From contig JAKFXL010000067.1 in assembly GCA_021731365.1 (NCBI GenBank), forward strand, positions 1 through 38,209: DNA of 38,209 nt, given 5' to 3'. The notes under the pieces are model-generated. The model saw nothing but the letters and a program-made list of their open reading frames with translations. It was not told the origin of the DNA and made no database searches. A program made the translations under genes and the position numbers. Positions 25,925 through 35,156 of the stretch are shown one piece after another (within the stretch, counting starts at the first letter, position 1; each line of letters starts with the position of its first letter). This stretch comes from Gammaproteobacteria bacterium (GTDB taxonomy: Bacteria > Pseudomonadota > Gammaproteobacteria > Tenderiales > Tenderiaceae).

Positions 25925-25954
25925 TTGCTTGGAGTGGTAAAAACGCCGTATAGT
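25925..25954 (+). promoter_or_regulatory. candidate sigma-70 promoter of uvrA
   Basis: TTGCTT (25925-25930), an 18-base spacer and TATAGT (25949-25954) put the start of transcription near 25961, about 30 bases before the uvrA ATG. No LexA box (CTGT-N8-ACAG) is visible in the 80-base gap, so SOS control is not supported by what I can see. Confidence 0.55.
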
Positions 25955-25990
25955 AGCAGGTTCGATAACAGACATAAAAAGTAAAGAATT

Positions 25991-28855
25991 ATGGATACCA
26001 TCCAGATCCGCGGTGCCCGCACCCACAACCTCAAAAACATCGATCTTGACCTGCCCCGTGACAAGCTGATTGTCATCACCGGCCTCTCAGGCTCAGGCAA
26101 ATCATCACTCGCCTTCGATACCATCTACGCCGAGGGGCAGCGCCGCTACGTTGAATCACTCTCCAGCTATGCACGGCAGTTTCTCGCCATCATGGAGAAA
26201 CCTGACGTCGACCATATTGAGGGGCTATCACCCGCCATCTCCATCGAACAGAAGTCAACCTCCCACAACCCCCGCTCCACCGTCGGTACCGTCACCGAGA
26301 TCTACGACTACCTGCGGCTACTCTTTGCCCGGGCTGGCGAACCACGCTGTCCGGAGCACGATGTGGTGCTGGAGGCACAGACCGTCAGCCAGATGGTTGA
26401 CCATGTACTGGCCCTGCCCGAAGGCAGCAAACTGATGCTGCTGGCACCGGTGATTGATGGTCGCAAAGGCGAACATCTGCAGACACTGGCCGAACTACGC
26501 AGCCAGGGGTTTGTGCGGGCCCGTATCAACGGCCAGATTATTGAGCTGGATCAGGTACCGGAGCTGGATAAAAAGAAGAAACATACCATCGAAGCAGTTG
26601 TCGACCGTTTCAAGGTACGCGCCGACATGGCACAGCGACTGGCAGAGTCCTTTGAAACCGCCCTCAATCTGTCCGATGGAGTTGTCCGTGTCGCCTGGAT
26701 GGACGATGAGACAAACACAGACAATAGCGATATGGTCTTCTCCGCCAAGTTTGCCTGCCCCCACTGCGGCTACAGCATCGCTGAGCTGGAACCACGCCTC
26801 TTCTCCTTTAACAATCCATTTGGTGCCTGCCCCAGCTGCGATGGATTGGGCGTCAAACAGTTCTTTGACCCAGCAAGGGTGGTACACAATAGCGACCTGA
26901 GTCTGGCCAGCGGGGCAATTCGCGGCTGGGATCGTCGTAACGCCTACTATTTTCAGCTCCTGCAATCCCTCGCCACCCATTTCAAATTTGATCTCGACAC
27001 CCCCTTCAACGAACTCTCAGAAAAACTGCAGACAACACTTCTGTATGGCAGCGGTGATGAAGTGCTTGAGATCAGCTTTTTTAATGATCGCGGTGTGCCC
27101 AAGACCAAAACCACCCCCTTTGAAGGGATCATCCCCAACATGGAACGGCGCTACCGCGAGACCGAATCCAACGTGGTGCGTGAAGAGCTGGCCAAATATC
27201 TCAGCACCCAATCGTGCCCAAGCTGCAGTGGTAACCGGCTGCGTATCGAGGCGCGCAATGTTTTTATCGCCAGCCATACACTGCCCCAGATCACCTCCAT
27301 GGCCGTCGGTCGTGCCCACGATTTTTTTGGCGAGCTGAAACTGCCCGGCAAACGTGGACAGATTGCCGACAAGATCGTTAAAGAGGTGCAGGCACGACTT
27401 AAATTTCTGGTCAATGTCGGGCTCGATTACCTGAGTCTTAACCGCAGTGCCGATACACTCTCGGGGGGCGAGGCGCAACGCATCCGCCTTGCCAGCCAGA
27501 TCGGTGCCGGACTGGTTGGCGTCATGTACGTGCTTGACGAACCCTCCATCGGTCTGCACCAGCGCGACAACGAACGACTACTCGAAACCCTCACCTACCT
27601 GCGTGACCTCGGCAACACCGTGATTGTGGTGGAACACGATGAAGATGCCATTCGCATGGCCGACTATGTGCTCGACATCGGCCCCGGTGCTGGCGTACAT
27701 GGCGGCAACATCGTCGCCGCCGGCACCCCCGAGCAGGTGATCAGCAACCCCGCCTCAATCACCGGCCAATACCTCAACGGCACACGGGCGATTGAAATCC
27801 CGGCACAACGTACCGCCAACGATCCAGAGCGGCAGCTCCGCATCTGTGGTGCCAGTGGCAACAATCTCAAAAAGGTAGATGTCAACATCCCCATCGGCCT
27901 GATGACCTGCGTCACAGGGGTCTCCGGTTCCGGCAAATCCACCCTGATCAACGACACCCTGTACCGCAACGCCGCCATCATCATCAACGGTGCCGGTGAA
28001 GATCCCGCCCCCTGCACCGAACTGGTGGGACTCGACCAGTTCGACAAGGTGGTGGATATCGACCAGAGCCCAATTGGCCGCACCCCCCGCTCCAATCCTG
28101 CCACCTATACCGGGCTGTTTACTCCGATTCGTGATCTGTTTTGCGGCACACAAGAGGCCCGCACCCGCGGTTATGGGCCGGGCCGTTTCAGTTTTAATGT
28201 CAAGGGTGGACGCTGTGAAGCGTGTCAGGGGGATGGTGTCATCAAAGTTGAAATGCACTTTCTGCCTGACATCTATGTGCCGTGTGATGTCTGCAAGGGT
28301 AAACGTTATAACCGCGAAACCCTCGACATCAAATATAAAGGCAAAAACATCTTTGAAATCCTGGCCATGACGGTAGAAGACGCGCTGGAGTTTTTCAGCG
28401 CCGTGCCCGCGCTCAAACGCAAGCTGCAAACGTTGATGGATGTTGGCCTGAGTTACATCACCCTCGGCCAGAATGCCACAACCCTCTCGGGCGGTGAGGC
28501 ACAACGGGTCAAACTGTCACGCGAACTGAGCAAACGCGACACTGGCAAAACACTCTATATCCTTGACGAACCCACCACCGGCCTGCACTTTCACGACATC
28601 GAACAGCTGCTGCGGGTGCTGCATCAACTGCGTGACCACGGCAATACCATCGTCATCATCGAACACAATCTCGATGTCATCAAAACCGCCGACTGGCTCA
28701 TCGATGTCGGTCCTGAGGGTGGTGACAAAGGCGGTACCATCGTCGCCATTGGCACCCCGGAAGCGGTGGCCGAGAACCCCGACTCCCATACCGGGCGCTT
28801 CCTCAAACCACTGCTGGAGAGAACTGCACTACGCAATGCACAACGGGCCTCGTAA
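25991..28855 (+). CDS. uvrA: excinuclease ABC subunit A
   Basis: A 954-residue DNA damage sensor that, with UvrB and UvrC, starts nucleotide excision repair. It has two ABC-type ATPase halves. Walker A1 is GLSGSGKSS (31-39); the first zinc module is CPHCGYS with CPSCDGLG; the first signature is [16 protein letters not shown]. In the second half, Walker A2 is GVSGSGKST, the second zinc finger CEACQGDG with CDVCKGKRY, the signature [12 protein letters not shown] and Walker [16 protein letters not shown]. All eight zinc cysteines and both nucleotide sites are intact, and the length is within a few percent of E. coli UvrA (940). It is single and divergent from the yajR-like gene. A weak Shine-Dalgarno sequence precedes the ATG. 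Confidence 0.97.
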   Translation: MDTIQIRGARTHNLKNIDLDLPRDKLIVITGLSGSGKSSLAFDTIYAEGQRRYVESLSSYARQFLAIMEKPDVDHIEGLSPAISIEQKSTSHNPRSTVGTVTEIYDYLRLLFARAGEPRCPEHDVVLEAQTVSQMVDHVLALPEGSKLMLLAPVIDGRKGEHLQTLAELRSQGFVRARINGQIIELDQVPELDKKKKHTIEAVVDRFKVRADMAQRLAESFETALNLSDGVVRVAWMDDETNTDNSDMVFSAKFACPHCGYSIAELEPRLFSFNNPFGACPSCDGLGVKQFFDPARVVHNSDLSLASGAIRGWDRRNAYYFQLLQSLATHFKFDLDTPFNELSEKLQTTLLYGSGDEVLEISFFNDRGVPKTKTTPFEGIIPNMERRYRETESNVVREELAKYLSTQSCPSCSGNRLRIEARNVFIASHTLPQITSMAVGRAHDFFGELKLPGKRGQIADKIVKEVQARLKFLVNVGLDYLSLNRSADTLSGGEAQRIRLASQIGAGLVGVMYVLDEPSIGLHQRDNERLLETLTYLRDLGNTVIVVEHDEDAIRMADYVLDIGPGAGVHGGNIVAAGTPEQVISNPASITGQYLNGTRAIEIPAQRTANDPERQLRICGASGNNLKKVDVNIPIGLMTCVTGVSGSGKSTLINDTLYRNAAIIINGAGEDPAPCTELVGLDQFDKVVDIDQSPIGRTPRSNPATYTGLFTPIRDLFCGTQEARTRGYGPGRFSFNVKGGRCEACQGDGVIKVEMHFLPDIYVPCDVCKGKRYNRETLDIKYKGKNIFEILAMTVEDALEFFSAVPALKRKLQTLMDVGLSYITLGQNATTLSGGEAQRVKLSRELSKRDTGKTLYILDEPTTGLHFHDIEQLLRVLHQLRDHGNTIVIIEHNLDVIKTADWLIDVGPEGGDKGGTIVAIGTPEAVAENPDSHTGRFLKPLLERTALRNAQRAS

Positions 28856-28971
28856 CGGGGGCTGTGTCTCACTGATGCATCTCAACCTATTGGCCACGCT
28901 GGCACTCTTGCCGTCGGATCAAAAACATCGCCCATCCAGTATCGTGCGCCTAGTCTCGGCACGGCTGCTAT

Positions 28972-28997
28972 AAAAAAAGGCCGCTCATTGAGCGGCC
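28972..28997 (-). terminator. terminator of the DUF481 gene
   Basis: GGCCGCT (28979-28985) pairs with AGCGGCC (28991-28997) around a 5-base loop; the minus strand continues with seven T (28972-28978). It is 26 bases from the DUF481 stop and also lies between that gene and uvrA. The rest of 28856-29022 shows no gene. Confidence 0.9.
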
Positions 28998-29022
28998 CGG
29001 AGATAGGTCTATCTTGGCTAAA

Positions 29023-29748
29023 TTAGAAGCCGTAAACCAGCATCACGCCCGTTTCACGATCAACCTTTTCTATACCTACCGGCACATCTGAAGTGTGTTT
29101 GATAGTGTGTGCGATCTTCATCGACAAACTGCCGTTGATCTGTGTTTTCAGACCCGTCACAGATTTAGAGATCGTGGTATCACTACCAATTTCAGAGGTC
29201 AGCACCTGAGAGAAACTTGAGGTCTCACTCACCTTCCAGTCAAGATTACCCGCAACGCGGAACATGCCTTCATTATCTCTGGTGCCATTATTCAAACGGC
29301 TTTGACGCGCACCAGGACCCGCTTCCAGATCGAGGGTCAAATTCGGTTCTTCTATCGCACGATAACCGTAACCCAATACTTCACTGGCACGCCAATCATA
29401 ACCGCTGAAACGATCATCCTCATAAGCAGCCAGACCAAACGCATAGTGACGTGGCTTAAATTTATAGTTGCTCTGTCCTGACAACAGATAACGTTCACCC
29501 GTCGTGATATCGCTGGTTTCAGTATTAAGCGCCTCAATAGCCGCCGAATGACGCCACATATCACGCTCATTCACCGCTTTTGCCTTGGCATTAATCGACT
29601 GCGTTTCGGTATTGCCCGATGTCATCACAAAACCAAGAGCGGCTTCACCCGTCCAACCGTTTTTGTCTGCCGCCATCGCTGTCCCTGCCAACAGCCCACC
29701 GATTACAAGTGCGACTGCTTTTGCCATATTTTTATTTTGTTTCATCAT
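29023..29748 (-). CDS. DUF481 outer-membrane beta-barrel protein, YdiY-like
   Basis: A 241-residue protein. The signal peptide MMKQNKNMAKAVALVIGGLLAGTAMA is cleaved before ADKNGW. The mature protein shows alternating polar and hydrophobic strands and the family landmarks GEAALGFVMTSGNTET, YGYRAIEE, LDLEAGPGARQ and the terminal Phe in MLVYGF, as expected for an outer-membrane barrel. It belongs to DUF481, which includes the acid- or salt-induced YdiY; the function is not established. A GAGGAG ribosome-binding site lies close to the first ATG; the second ATG (29745) has a better distance. It is a monocistronic gene with its own promoter candidate and a strong terminator. Confidence 0.87.
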   Translation of the reverse strand: MMKQNKNMAKAVALVIGGLLAGTAMAADKNGWTGEAALGFVMTSGNTETQSINAKAKAVNERDMWRHSAAIEALNTETSDITTGERYLLSGQSNYKFKPRHYAFGLAAYEDDRFSGYDWRASEVLGYGYRAIEEPNLTLDLEAGPGARQSRLNNGTRDNEGMFRVAGNLDWKVSETSSFSQVLTSEIGSDTTISKSVTGLKTQINGSLSMKIAHTIKHTSDVPVGIEKVDRETGVMLVYGF

Positions 29749-29774
29749 GCATCTCCTCTGAATGATAGGGGACT

Positions 29775-29804
29775 ATACTACTGACTAACACATGGGGCTG
29801 GCAA
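29775..29804 (-). promoter_or_regulatory. possible sigma-70 promoter of the DUF481 gene
   Basis: Minus strand: TTGCCA (29799-29804), 18 bases, TAGTAT (29775-29780), about 30 bases before the ATG. Hexamers are moderate matches only. Confidence 0.35.
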
Positions 29805-29911
29805 CCCATAACGGCTCAAGAGGCTGAAATTAGATGATTTTTTACAATTCAATCGCCTATACAAACCTACACAATACGGCCCTATTTACCAGAATTTATG
29901 ATGGCACGTGA

Positions 29912-30436
29912 TCAATCATTCCAGCTCTCCGCTCCCAATACTCTGATTTCGTTCTCGGCATAAGAGCCTTCATTTGCTTTCTGATGACACAACTCACACT
30001 GGCCGAGACTCTTTATCTTTTCATTACCTCTTACTCTGTTGGCCACCTCACGGTGTTCACGAATAAAATAGGGCACTTGGGAAATGCGCACCGGGGTATC
30101 CACCTTACGGATTGAGTGAAGCATCTGTGCTGAACGTTTATAGTTAGCGCGCTCAGCCGAGTTGTTCACCAGATACTCAAGCAACACCGGCTGATCAGCC
30201 GTCGGCAGCTCCGCATTATCACCAAAATGGTCATGTAAATTTTCCATCACCTTGCGCCATGACCGTTCCGGCAACAGCCCCGGCTGATAGGCCAGATGGC
30301 AGGCACCACACTCTTTGGCATATTTAATATTTGTCACCGCTGCAAAATCGGTATTAGGTGCACCGGCCAATACATAACCACTATTTACCAACAACCATGC
30401 AATCCCGGCAACCATTGCCCATATTCTGTTTTTCAT
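29912..30436 (-). CDS. di-heme cytochrome c (DHC family)
   Basis: A 174-residue periplasmic di-heme protein. The start at 30436 is favoured because GGGGA lies six bases upstream; earlier in-frame ATGs (30442, 30457) lack spacing. After a signal peptide (cleavage near VLAG, residues 23-25) come CGACH (43-47) and CELCH (147-151), with the DHC-specific block HLAYQPGLLPERSWRKVM and later TPVRISQVPYFIREHREV. It is a paralogue of the C-terminal half of the cytochrome b fusion protein at 30900-32087. DHC proteins act with SHP-type cytochromes and a membrane cytochrome b in a small electron-transfer chain known from Rhodobacter sphaeroides and Shewanella. Third and last gene of this operon. Confidence 0.87.
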   Translation of the reverse strand: MKNRIWAMVAGIAWLLVNSGYVLAGAPNTDFAAVTNIKYAKECGACHLAYQPGLLPERSWRKVMENLHDHFGDNAELPTADQPVLLEYLVNNSAERANYKRSAQMLHSIRKVDTPVRISQVPYFIREHREVANRVRGNEKIKSLGQCELCHQKANEGSYAENEIRVLGAESWND

Positions 30437-30470
30437 CACCATTCCCCGTCTCGACAAAATATTTGGAACG

Positions 30471-30878
30471 CTATTGCCCCTTCAGGTATTCAAGAAAGTC
30501 ACCTTTCTCCTGGGGTGTGCACTCCCGACCCAATACCTGTTTACAGTTACGCAAAAACCATTTGTTAACAAATTTGATATCTGTCAGCCGCTCTTTATTG
30601 ACCGAGGGTGCCAACGGATCAATCACCTTGCCGGTCTTTTCATGTTTGCCCGATTTTTTCAAATCGTCTGTATGACAGGTCTGGCAGCTGAACTCTTTAC
30701 CGGACTCAGCATCTTTATGTTTTTCAACCCACATCTTCTCTCCTTTAGCGGCACTGAAAGGACCCGCACCTGCCGTTTTGTACTCTTGCTGGAGTGTATC
30801 AACCACGCTCGCCTGGGCAAGCCCAGCCAACGTTGTCATACACCCCATCAAAATCACCGCTAAGAATCTCAACTTCAT
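30471..30878 (-). CDS. DUF1924 (SHP-like) monoheme cytochrome c
   Basis: A 135-residue exported cytochrome. The signal peptide is MKLRFLAVILMGCMTTLAGLAQA. One heme site, CQTCH (65-69), is followed by TDDLKKSGKHEKTGKVIDPLAPSVN and LTDIKFVNKWFLRNC. The Asn in FVNKWFLRN and the Cys pair of NCKQVLGREC (113 and 121) are features of the sphaeroides-heme-protein (SHP) group, in which a displaceable Asn ligand lets the heme bind oxygen or other small molecules. It lies between the cytochrome b fusion gene and the DHC gene, all minus strand, with gaps of only a few tens of bases. The family match is firm; the in-vivo role of SHP is unsettled. Confidence 0.88.
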   Translation of the reverse strand: MKLRFLAVILMGCMTTLAGLAQASVVDTLQQEYKTAGAGPFSAAKGEKMWVEKHKDAESGKEFSCQTCHTDDLKKSGKHEKTGKVIDPLAPSVNKERLTDIKFVNKWFLRNCKQVLGRECTPQEKGDFLEYLKGQ

Positions 30879-30899
30879 GACATTGCTCCTTGATCAATA

Positions 30900-32087
30900 T
30901 TATTTATCTTTACCGCCTAAAATGGCTTTCAACCACTCAATGCCATCAAAAGCATTCTCTCCTGGAATACGCATATCAGCATCTTCAAAGGTGCCCTGTT
31001 TGGCATCGAAATGACAAGCCCCACAATTGGCCCTGTTTTTAATCTCATTACGTTTCCAAACCTCAGCATCTACCTCTTCATGTTTACGTTTCCAGTAGCT
31101 CACATCGGTAATACGCAATGGAGTCTCACTGCTGGGGATGTTGCTGTTCATTCGCCAAGCGGGTTCCGTCTGCTCTAAATCAGCGGAATTTTTCTGGGCA
31201 TATGCCAGCAATTCATTCACGGTCTTTTCGTCAAGGGCCAGATCATCACCAAAATGGTCCGCTTGCTGTTTCAATATCTGTTGCCATGAACGCAGTGGTA
31301 ACAGCGAAGGATGGAAGGCAAGGTGGCACTCACTGCACGCCTCAGTCCAGGGATCATTCATCACCAGATGTGGCCCCTGAAACGGCAGATAGGGCTTCTC
31401 TTTGGTGGCGGTGAGATAACCACCAAAAGTAGCAATCACATAGGCGGCCACCACCGCAATAATGGTTGCCCCGACCAGACGGTGAGGACGAACACCCAGT
31501 GTTGCAGTGGCAACCGACTTAGTCCCCCTGAACATGGAGCCAACCAGATTTTCACGATGAAAAAAACTCTCAACCAACACGCCGCACACATGTACAAATA
31601 CCAGCAGCAGCAACGTGTAAGCGACAAACTCATGTGTCTCGCGGAACGGCACACTCTGACGAAAACCCACAATCCCCGCCAAGGGTCCGTGGCGCTCCTC
31701 CCCGCCCAAGACAAAAAGCCCGGATACAGTTAATACCAACCCCATGGCAATCAGGGCAAAAATCGCCCACGCCCCGGCGGGGTTGTGACCCACGTAACGA
31801 CGCATATCGTCACCAAAGAGTCCTTTGATATAAGCGATCGCGTCACCAGGCCCATAGCTAAACTCACGAAAGCGTGCGTAATGGGTACCAAAAACACCCC
31901 ATACCAGGCGAAAAATTAACAATCCCAAAAAGGTATAACCGGCAAACGTATGTACATCCAGATAACGGTTGTCCTCGTAGCTCAACCACGCCATGGCAAA
32001 CGCTGTTACCAACAACCAGTGGAAGAGCCGCACCGGCAGATCCCATACCAGCACCGACCGATCATTTTTTTGATTCCTGTCTATCAT
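30900..32087 (-). CDS. cytochrome b561 fused to a di-heme cytochrome c domain
   Basis: A 395-residue inner-membrane protein. I place the start at 32087 because GGAG lies six bases upstream; a TTG 51 bases earlier is in frame but weak. The N-terminal half (about 10-225) is a four- or five-helix b561-type domain with likely heme ligands His23 (RLFHWLL), His46 (DVHTFAGY), His152 (THEFVAY) and His166. After the last helix the periplasmic part (about 235-395) carries CSECH (251-255) and CGACH (355-359), homologous to DHC. So quinol-linked heme b and periplasmic heme c are fused in one chain. With SHP and a second DHC it forms a complete quinol-to-periplasm electron route. It is the first gene of the operon. 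Confidence 0.9.
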   Translation of the reverse strand: MIDRNQKNDRSVLVWDLPVRLFHWLLVTAFAMAWLSYEDNRYLDVHTFAGYTFLGLLIFRLVWGVFGTHYARFREFSYGPGDAIAYIKGLFGDDMRRYVGHNPAGAWAIFALIAMGLVLTVSGLFVLGGEERHGPLAGIVGFRQSVPFRETHEFVAYTLLLLVFVHVCGVLVESFFHRENLVGSMFRGTKSVATATLGVRPHRLVGATIIAVVAAYVIATFGGYLTATKEKPYLPFQGPHLVMNDPWTEACSECHLAFHPSLLPLRSWQQILKQQADHFGDDLALDEKTVNELLAYAQKNSADLEQTEPAWRMNSNIPSSETPLRITDVSYWKRKHEEVDAEVWKRNEIKNRANCGACHFDAKQGTFEDADMRIPGENAFDGIEWLKAILGGKDK

Positions 32088-32317
32088 GCCCTGCTCCAGA
32101 TCGTATCGAACACCATTGCTTGTCACTGTAGTCGACAAGTCTTAAACAATCCTGAATCAGGCGGCACCCATGCCTCCAGACACCGATCACTCATATTGTG
32201 TGTCACGGTACGATCAAGACTGTTTCAGGTTCTCCTGTATCTAAAAACAGGCAGTGACGGCCTCATCGCCCGAGTATCAATATTTACCAGCAATTCTGTA
32301 AGTGCTAGCATCCCCCC

Positions 32318-32812
32318 ATGACAAAAGATCACGTAGATTTTGTAATAGAGCAGTGGCATGACGAACGTCCGGATATCGATCCTTCACCGATGGCCGTTAT
32401 CGGGCGACTGGTGCGCTTAAATGCCATCATCAGCAATGAACTACAGCAGGTTTTCTCACAATATGAACTCAACTTGGGTGAGTTTGATGTACTCGCCACC
32501 CTGTTACGTTCCGGCAAACCGTATGCACTAATGCCCAATAACCTGTTCAAAAGCCTGATGCTCTCTTCGGGGGCCATGACCAACCGGATTGACCGGCTCG
32601 AGTCAAAAAACCTGGTGCAACGTAGACCCGATTCGGCCGATCGCCGCAGCATTATTGTGTCGTTGACACCCGAGGGGCTGGATTTAATCAACATTGTGAT
32701 TTCACATCACGTCAACAAGGGCAGTGAGCTATTAAGCGGGCTATCCAAAGACGAACAAGAGACTATCGCCGGATTACTGAAAAAACTGTTACTTCAACAT
32801 TCGCAAAACTAA
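32318..32812 (+). CDS. MarR-family regulator, PecS-like
   Basis: A 164-residue winged-helix dimer that usually represses genes and lets go of DNA on binding a ligand or on oxidation. The recognition region is KSLMLSSGAMTNRIDRLESK, followed by the wing VQRRPDSADRRSIIV. The upstream helices (VIGRLVRLNAIISNELQQVF and GEFDVLATLLRSGKPYAL) are closest to the PecS/HucR branch of MarR. PecS regulators normally stand divergent to a PecM (EamA) efflux gene; here the EamA gene is next door but convergent, with the coding ends overlapping by four bases. The likely operator is the 28-bp palindrome at 33829-33856. There are no Cys residues, so thiol sensing is unlikely. Confidence 0.85.
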   Translation: MTKDHVDFVIEQWHDERPDIDPSPMAVIGRLVRLNAIISNELQQVFSQYELNLGEFDVLATLLRSGKPYALMPNNLFKSLMLSSGAMTNRIDRLESKNLVQRRPDSADRRSIIVSLTPEGLDLINIVISHHVNKGSELLSGLSKDEQETIAGLLKKLLLQHSQN

Positions 32813-33711
32813 CGTCTAACATCCATACCATTAAGCGTTACAACCGCCACCTCTGTTTTTATCCACTGGGCCAATACAATGGATATCACAATCACGACCC
32901 CGCCCAACATCTGCAGATAGGTAAAACCTTCGCCCAAAACAGCAAACCCCAACACCGTCGCAGCCAAAGGGCTGAACAGTGCCAAAAACGAAACGGTGAC
33001 CGCAGGCAATCGACCAATCCCCCTGAACCAGATCAGATACGCCAACAACGTACCCACCAGACTCAAGTAACCAAAACCAATCCAGTTGGCCATGGTAAGC
33101 GGGGCAGGAAAAGACTCTGTCATCAACGCTACAGGGACGAGCATAAGACCCCCGGCAGTGAGCTGCCAACCCGTAAATGTCACTATCGATACCCCTTCAG
33201 GACGCCCCCAACGTTTGGTTAAGACAATCCCGGCTCCCATACTAATAGCCCCTGCCAGTCCCGCCAAAATGCCTAATATATTCAACTTAACAGAGGGCTG
33301 TAATACCAGCAGTGCAATACCCACCATTGCCAGCAGACACGCCACGACTTGAGATATCTTGATTTGCTGACGCAACAGCAACAACCCAAGCAGTAGCACC
33401 ACCATGGGCTGACACGACATCACAAGTGCGGCAATACCGCCGGGAAGCAGATACGCCGCAACAAACAGAAAATAGAAAAATGCCCCGATATTCAGCACCC
33501 CCAACAACATACCCTTAAACCACCAGACCCCTTGCGGCAATTTGGGCTGAAACAGGAGCAGAATAAGACCCGCAGGCAATGCCCTGATGAGCGCCGCCCA
33601 TAACGGGCTGTCAGGCGGCAATAACTCCGTTGTCACCACGTAAGTACTGCCCCAGACAATGGGGGCAAGGGCCGTCAACAAAACATCCATCACCGTTCGA
33701 TGACTCTTCAT
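32809..33711 (-). CDS. EamA/DMT exporter, PecM-like
   Basis: A 300-residue inner-membrane protein with ten membrane segments arranged as two EamA repeats (about 10-150 and 155-290). The start VLLTALAPIVWGSTYVVTTELLPPD (cited by its parts LAPIVWGSTYVVTTE and RALPAGLILLL) is typical of PecM-like drug/metabolite transporters. Members export pigments, amino acids or other metabolites; the substrate here is unknown. It overlaps the PecS-like gene by four bases tail to tail. No strong ribosome-binding site is visible at 33711; an ATG at 33690 (MDVLLTALAP) is an alternative and would match relatives in length. The palindrome at 33829-33856 lies about 120 bases upstream. Confidence 0.88.
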   Translation of the reverse strand: MKSHRTVMDVLLTALAPIVWGSTYVVTTELLPPDSPLWAALIRALPAGLILLLFQPKLPQGVWWFKGMLLGVLNIGAFFYFLFVAAYLLPGGIAALVMSCQPMVVLLLGLLLLRQQIKISQVVACLLAMVGIALLVLQPSVKLNILGILAGLAGAISMGAGIVLTKRWGRPEGVSIVTFTGWQLTAGGLMLVPVALMTESFPAPLTMANWIGFGYLSLVGTLLAYLIWFRGIGRLPAVTVSFLALFSPLAATVLGFAVLGEGFTYLQMLGGVVIVISIVLAQWIKTEVAVVTLNGMDVRR

Positions 33712-33828
33712 AACAGAGACCCAACAACAGTAGAGCCATCGTTACATAGAACAAAACCATCCATAGCCACCCATCCTTTTAAAAAAACATCATCGTCAAA
33801 GCTTTATGAATCAACTTAATTGGCATAG

Positions 33829-33856
33829 AAAAGTATCTTTATATAAAGATACTTTT
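33829..33856. promoter_or_regulatory. 28-bp perfect palindrome, probable MarR-type operator
   Basis: The halves AAAAGTATCTTTAT and ATAAAGATACTTTT are exact complements. The site lies in the AT-rich gap between the PecM-like gene (start 33711) and the porin gene (start 34029). Size, symmetry and the TATCTTTATATAAAGATA core suit a dimeric winged-helix regulator such as the neighbouring MarR protein. A partial third half-site, AAAGATAG, follows at about 33862-33869. Confidence 0.6.
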
Positions 33857-33934
33857 TGTAAAGATAGTTTCATAAACACTTGAGGTCAAGAATATTCATG
33901 TTAAATATTTGTCATCTCTCAAATCGAAATGCAA

Positions 33935-34010
33935 ATAACAATAATTATCACTTGCATCATAAGATCTCGCCTTGTAACATCAGAACCAATCAATAATGAT
34001 TCTCATTAGC
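33935..34010 (+). promoter_or_regulatory. Fur-box-like sites before the porin operon
   Basis: AATAATGATTCTCATTAGC (33992-34010) matches 15 of 19 positions of the Fur consensus GATAATGATAATCATTATC. A weaker copy, AATAACAATAATTATCACT, lies at about 33936-33954 (12 of 19). The good site ends 18 bases before the GTG start of the porin gene, so Fur-iron would block expression. Confidence 0.65.
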
Positions 34011-34028
34011 AAAGATAGGAGCTTTCCC

Positions 34029-35156
34029 GTGTTCAAGAAAAAACCCTTAGCCATCAGCATGATTACCGCCCTGCTCAGCACCCCGGCGTTGGCCAATACT
34101 GATATCGAGTCACTACAACAACAGCTCAAAACCCTGCAATTACAACTCGAACAGACCAGCAGCAGTGTTGATAACCTGATGCAGAAGGGTTCCGGCCGGA
34201 GTGACACCACAATTGGTGGTTATGGTGAGATGCACTACAACAACCTAGACAGCGGCAAGGAGATCGACTTTCACCGTTTTGTACTGTTTTTCAACCATGA
34301 GTTCTCCGATCGCCTGCGCTTCTTCTCAGAGCTAGAGCTGGAACATGCCCTGAGCGGCGAAGGCCAACCGGGCGAGGTGGAGCTGGAGCAGGCCGCCATC
34401 CAGTTCGACATCAACAACAATTTGGCGGTCACTGGCGGTCTCTTCCTGCTGCCTGTTGGCATCATCAATGAGACCCACGAACCCGCCACTTTTTACGGCG
34501 TGGAGCGCAACCCGGTGGAAAAAAACATCATCCCCACCACCTGGTGGGAAGGTGGCGCGATGATTTCGGGCAAACCCGCCCCGGCTTGGCGCTATGACGT
34601 TGCCGTCACCTCCGGCCTGAGTGTGTCGACCAGTGGCAGCAAGGCCTACAAGATTCGCGATGGCCGTCAGAAGGTGGCATCAGCGCCCGCTGAAGCGCTG
34701 GCCGTGACTGGCCGCCTGCAGTGGCAACCGCAGGCAGGCACACAGATTGGGGTGACGGCGCAGCAGCAGGACGACATCACCCAAAGCACCACAACAAAAG
34801 CCAGCGCTACCCTGCTGGAGGCCCACGCCACCCTCCAGCAAGGACCGTTTGGGCTACGCGCCCTCTATGCCGCCTGGGATATCAACAGCACTGCCGCCGA
34901 GGCAATTGGCCGCAACGAACAGACCGGCTGGTATGTCGAACCCTCCTACAAACTCTCGGAAAAATGGGGGGTATTTGCCCGCTACAACGTTTGGGATAAC
35001 GAGGCGGGAGATAACAGCGACAGCGTCCAGAAGCAGGCCGACATCGGCATCAACTACTGGCCCCACCCCAGCGTGGTGGTCAAGGCCGATCTTCAGAACC
35101 AGCACGGCACCATCGGTAATGATGGTTTCAACCTGGGTCTGGGTTACCAGTTCTGA
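34029..35156 (+). CDS. outer-membrane porin, phosphate-selective OprP/OprO-like type
   Basis: A 375-residue porin. I chose the GTG at 34029 because AGGAG lies seven bases before it (34017-34021) and it gives a proper signal peptide (FKKKPLAISMITALLSTPALA); the ATG at 33996 is inside the Fur box. After the signal, a short coiled coil (IESLQQQLKTLQLQLEQTSSSVDNL, cited as IESLQQQLKTLQLQLEQ) is followed by a 14-18-strand barrel with alternating residues and the terminal Phe of GLGYQF needed for BAM insertion. Such coiled-coil porins occur in many proteobacteria. It is the first gene of an operon with FMN-binding and PepSY genes and overlaps the next start by one base (TGATG). Iron-regulated uptake is inferred from the Fur box. 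Confidence 0.82.
   Translation: MFKKKPLAISMITALLSTPALANTDIESLQQQLKTLQLQLEQTSSSVDNLMQKGSGRSDTTIGGYGEMHYNNLDSGKEIDFHRFVLFFNHEFSDRLRFFSELELEHALSGEGQPGEVELEQAAIQFDINNNLAVTGGLFLLPVGIINETHEPATFYGVERNPVEKNIIPTTWWEGGAMISGKPAPAWRYDVAVTSGLSVSTSGSKAYKIRDGRQKVASAPAEALAVTGRLQWQPQAGTQIGVTAQQQDDITQSTTTKASATLLEAHATLQQGPFGLRALYAAWDINSTAAEAIGRNEQTGWYVEPSYKLSEKWGVFARYNVWDNEAGDNSDSVQKQADIGINYWPHPSVVVKADLQNQHGTIGNDGFNLGLGYQF

Noticed and set aside
25911-25990. A LexA (SOS) box before uvrA
   Set aside because: No CTGT-N8-ACAG element is visible in the gap; only an ordinary sigma-70 promoter could be supported.
27755-28504. A 249-codon minus-strand frame inside uvrA
   Set aside because: It is antisense to the conserved second ATPase half of uvrA and shows no independent features.
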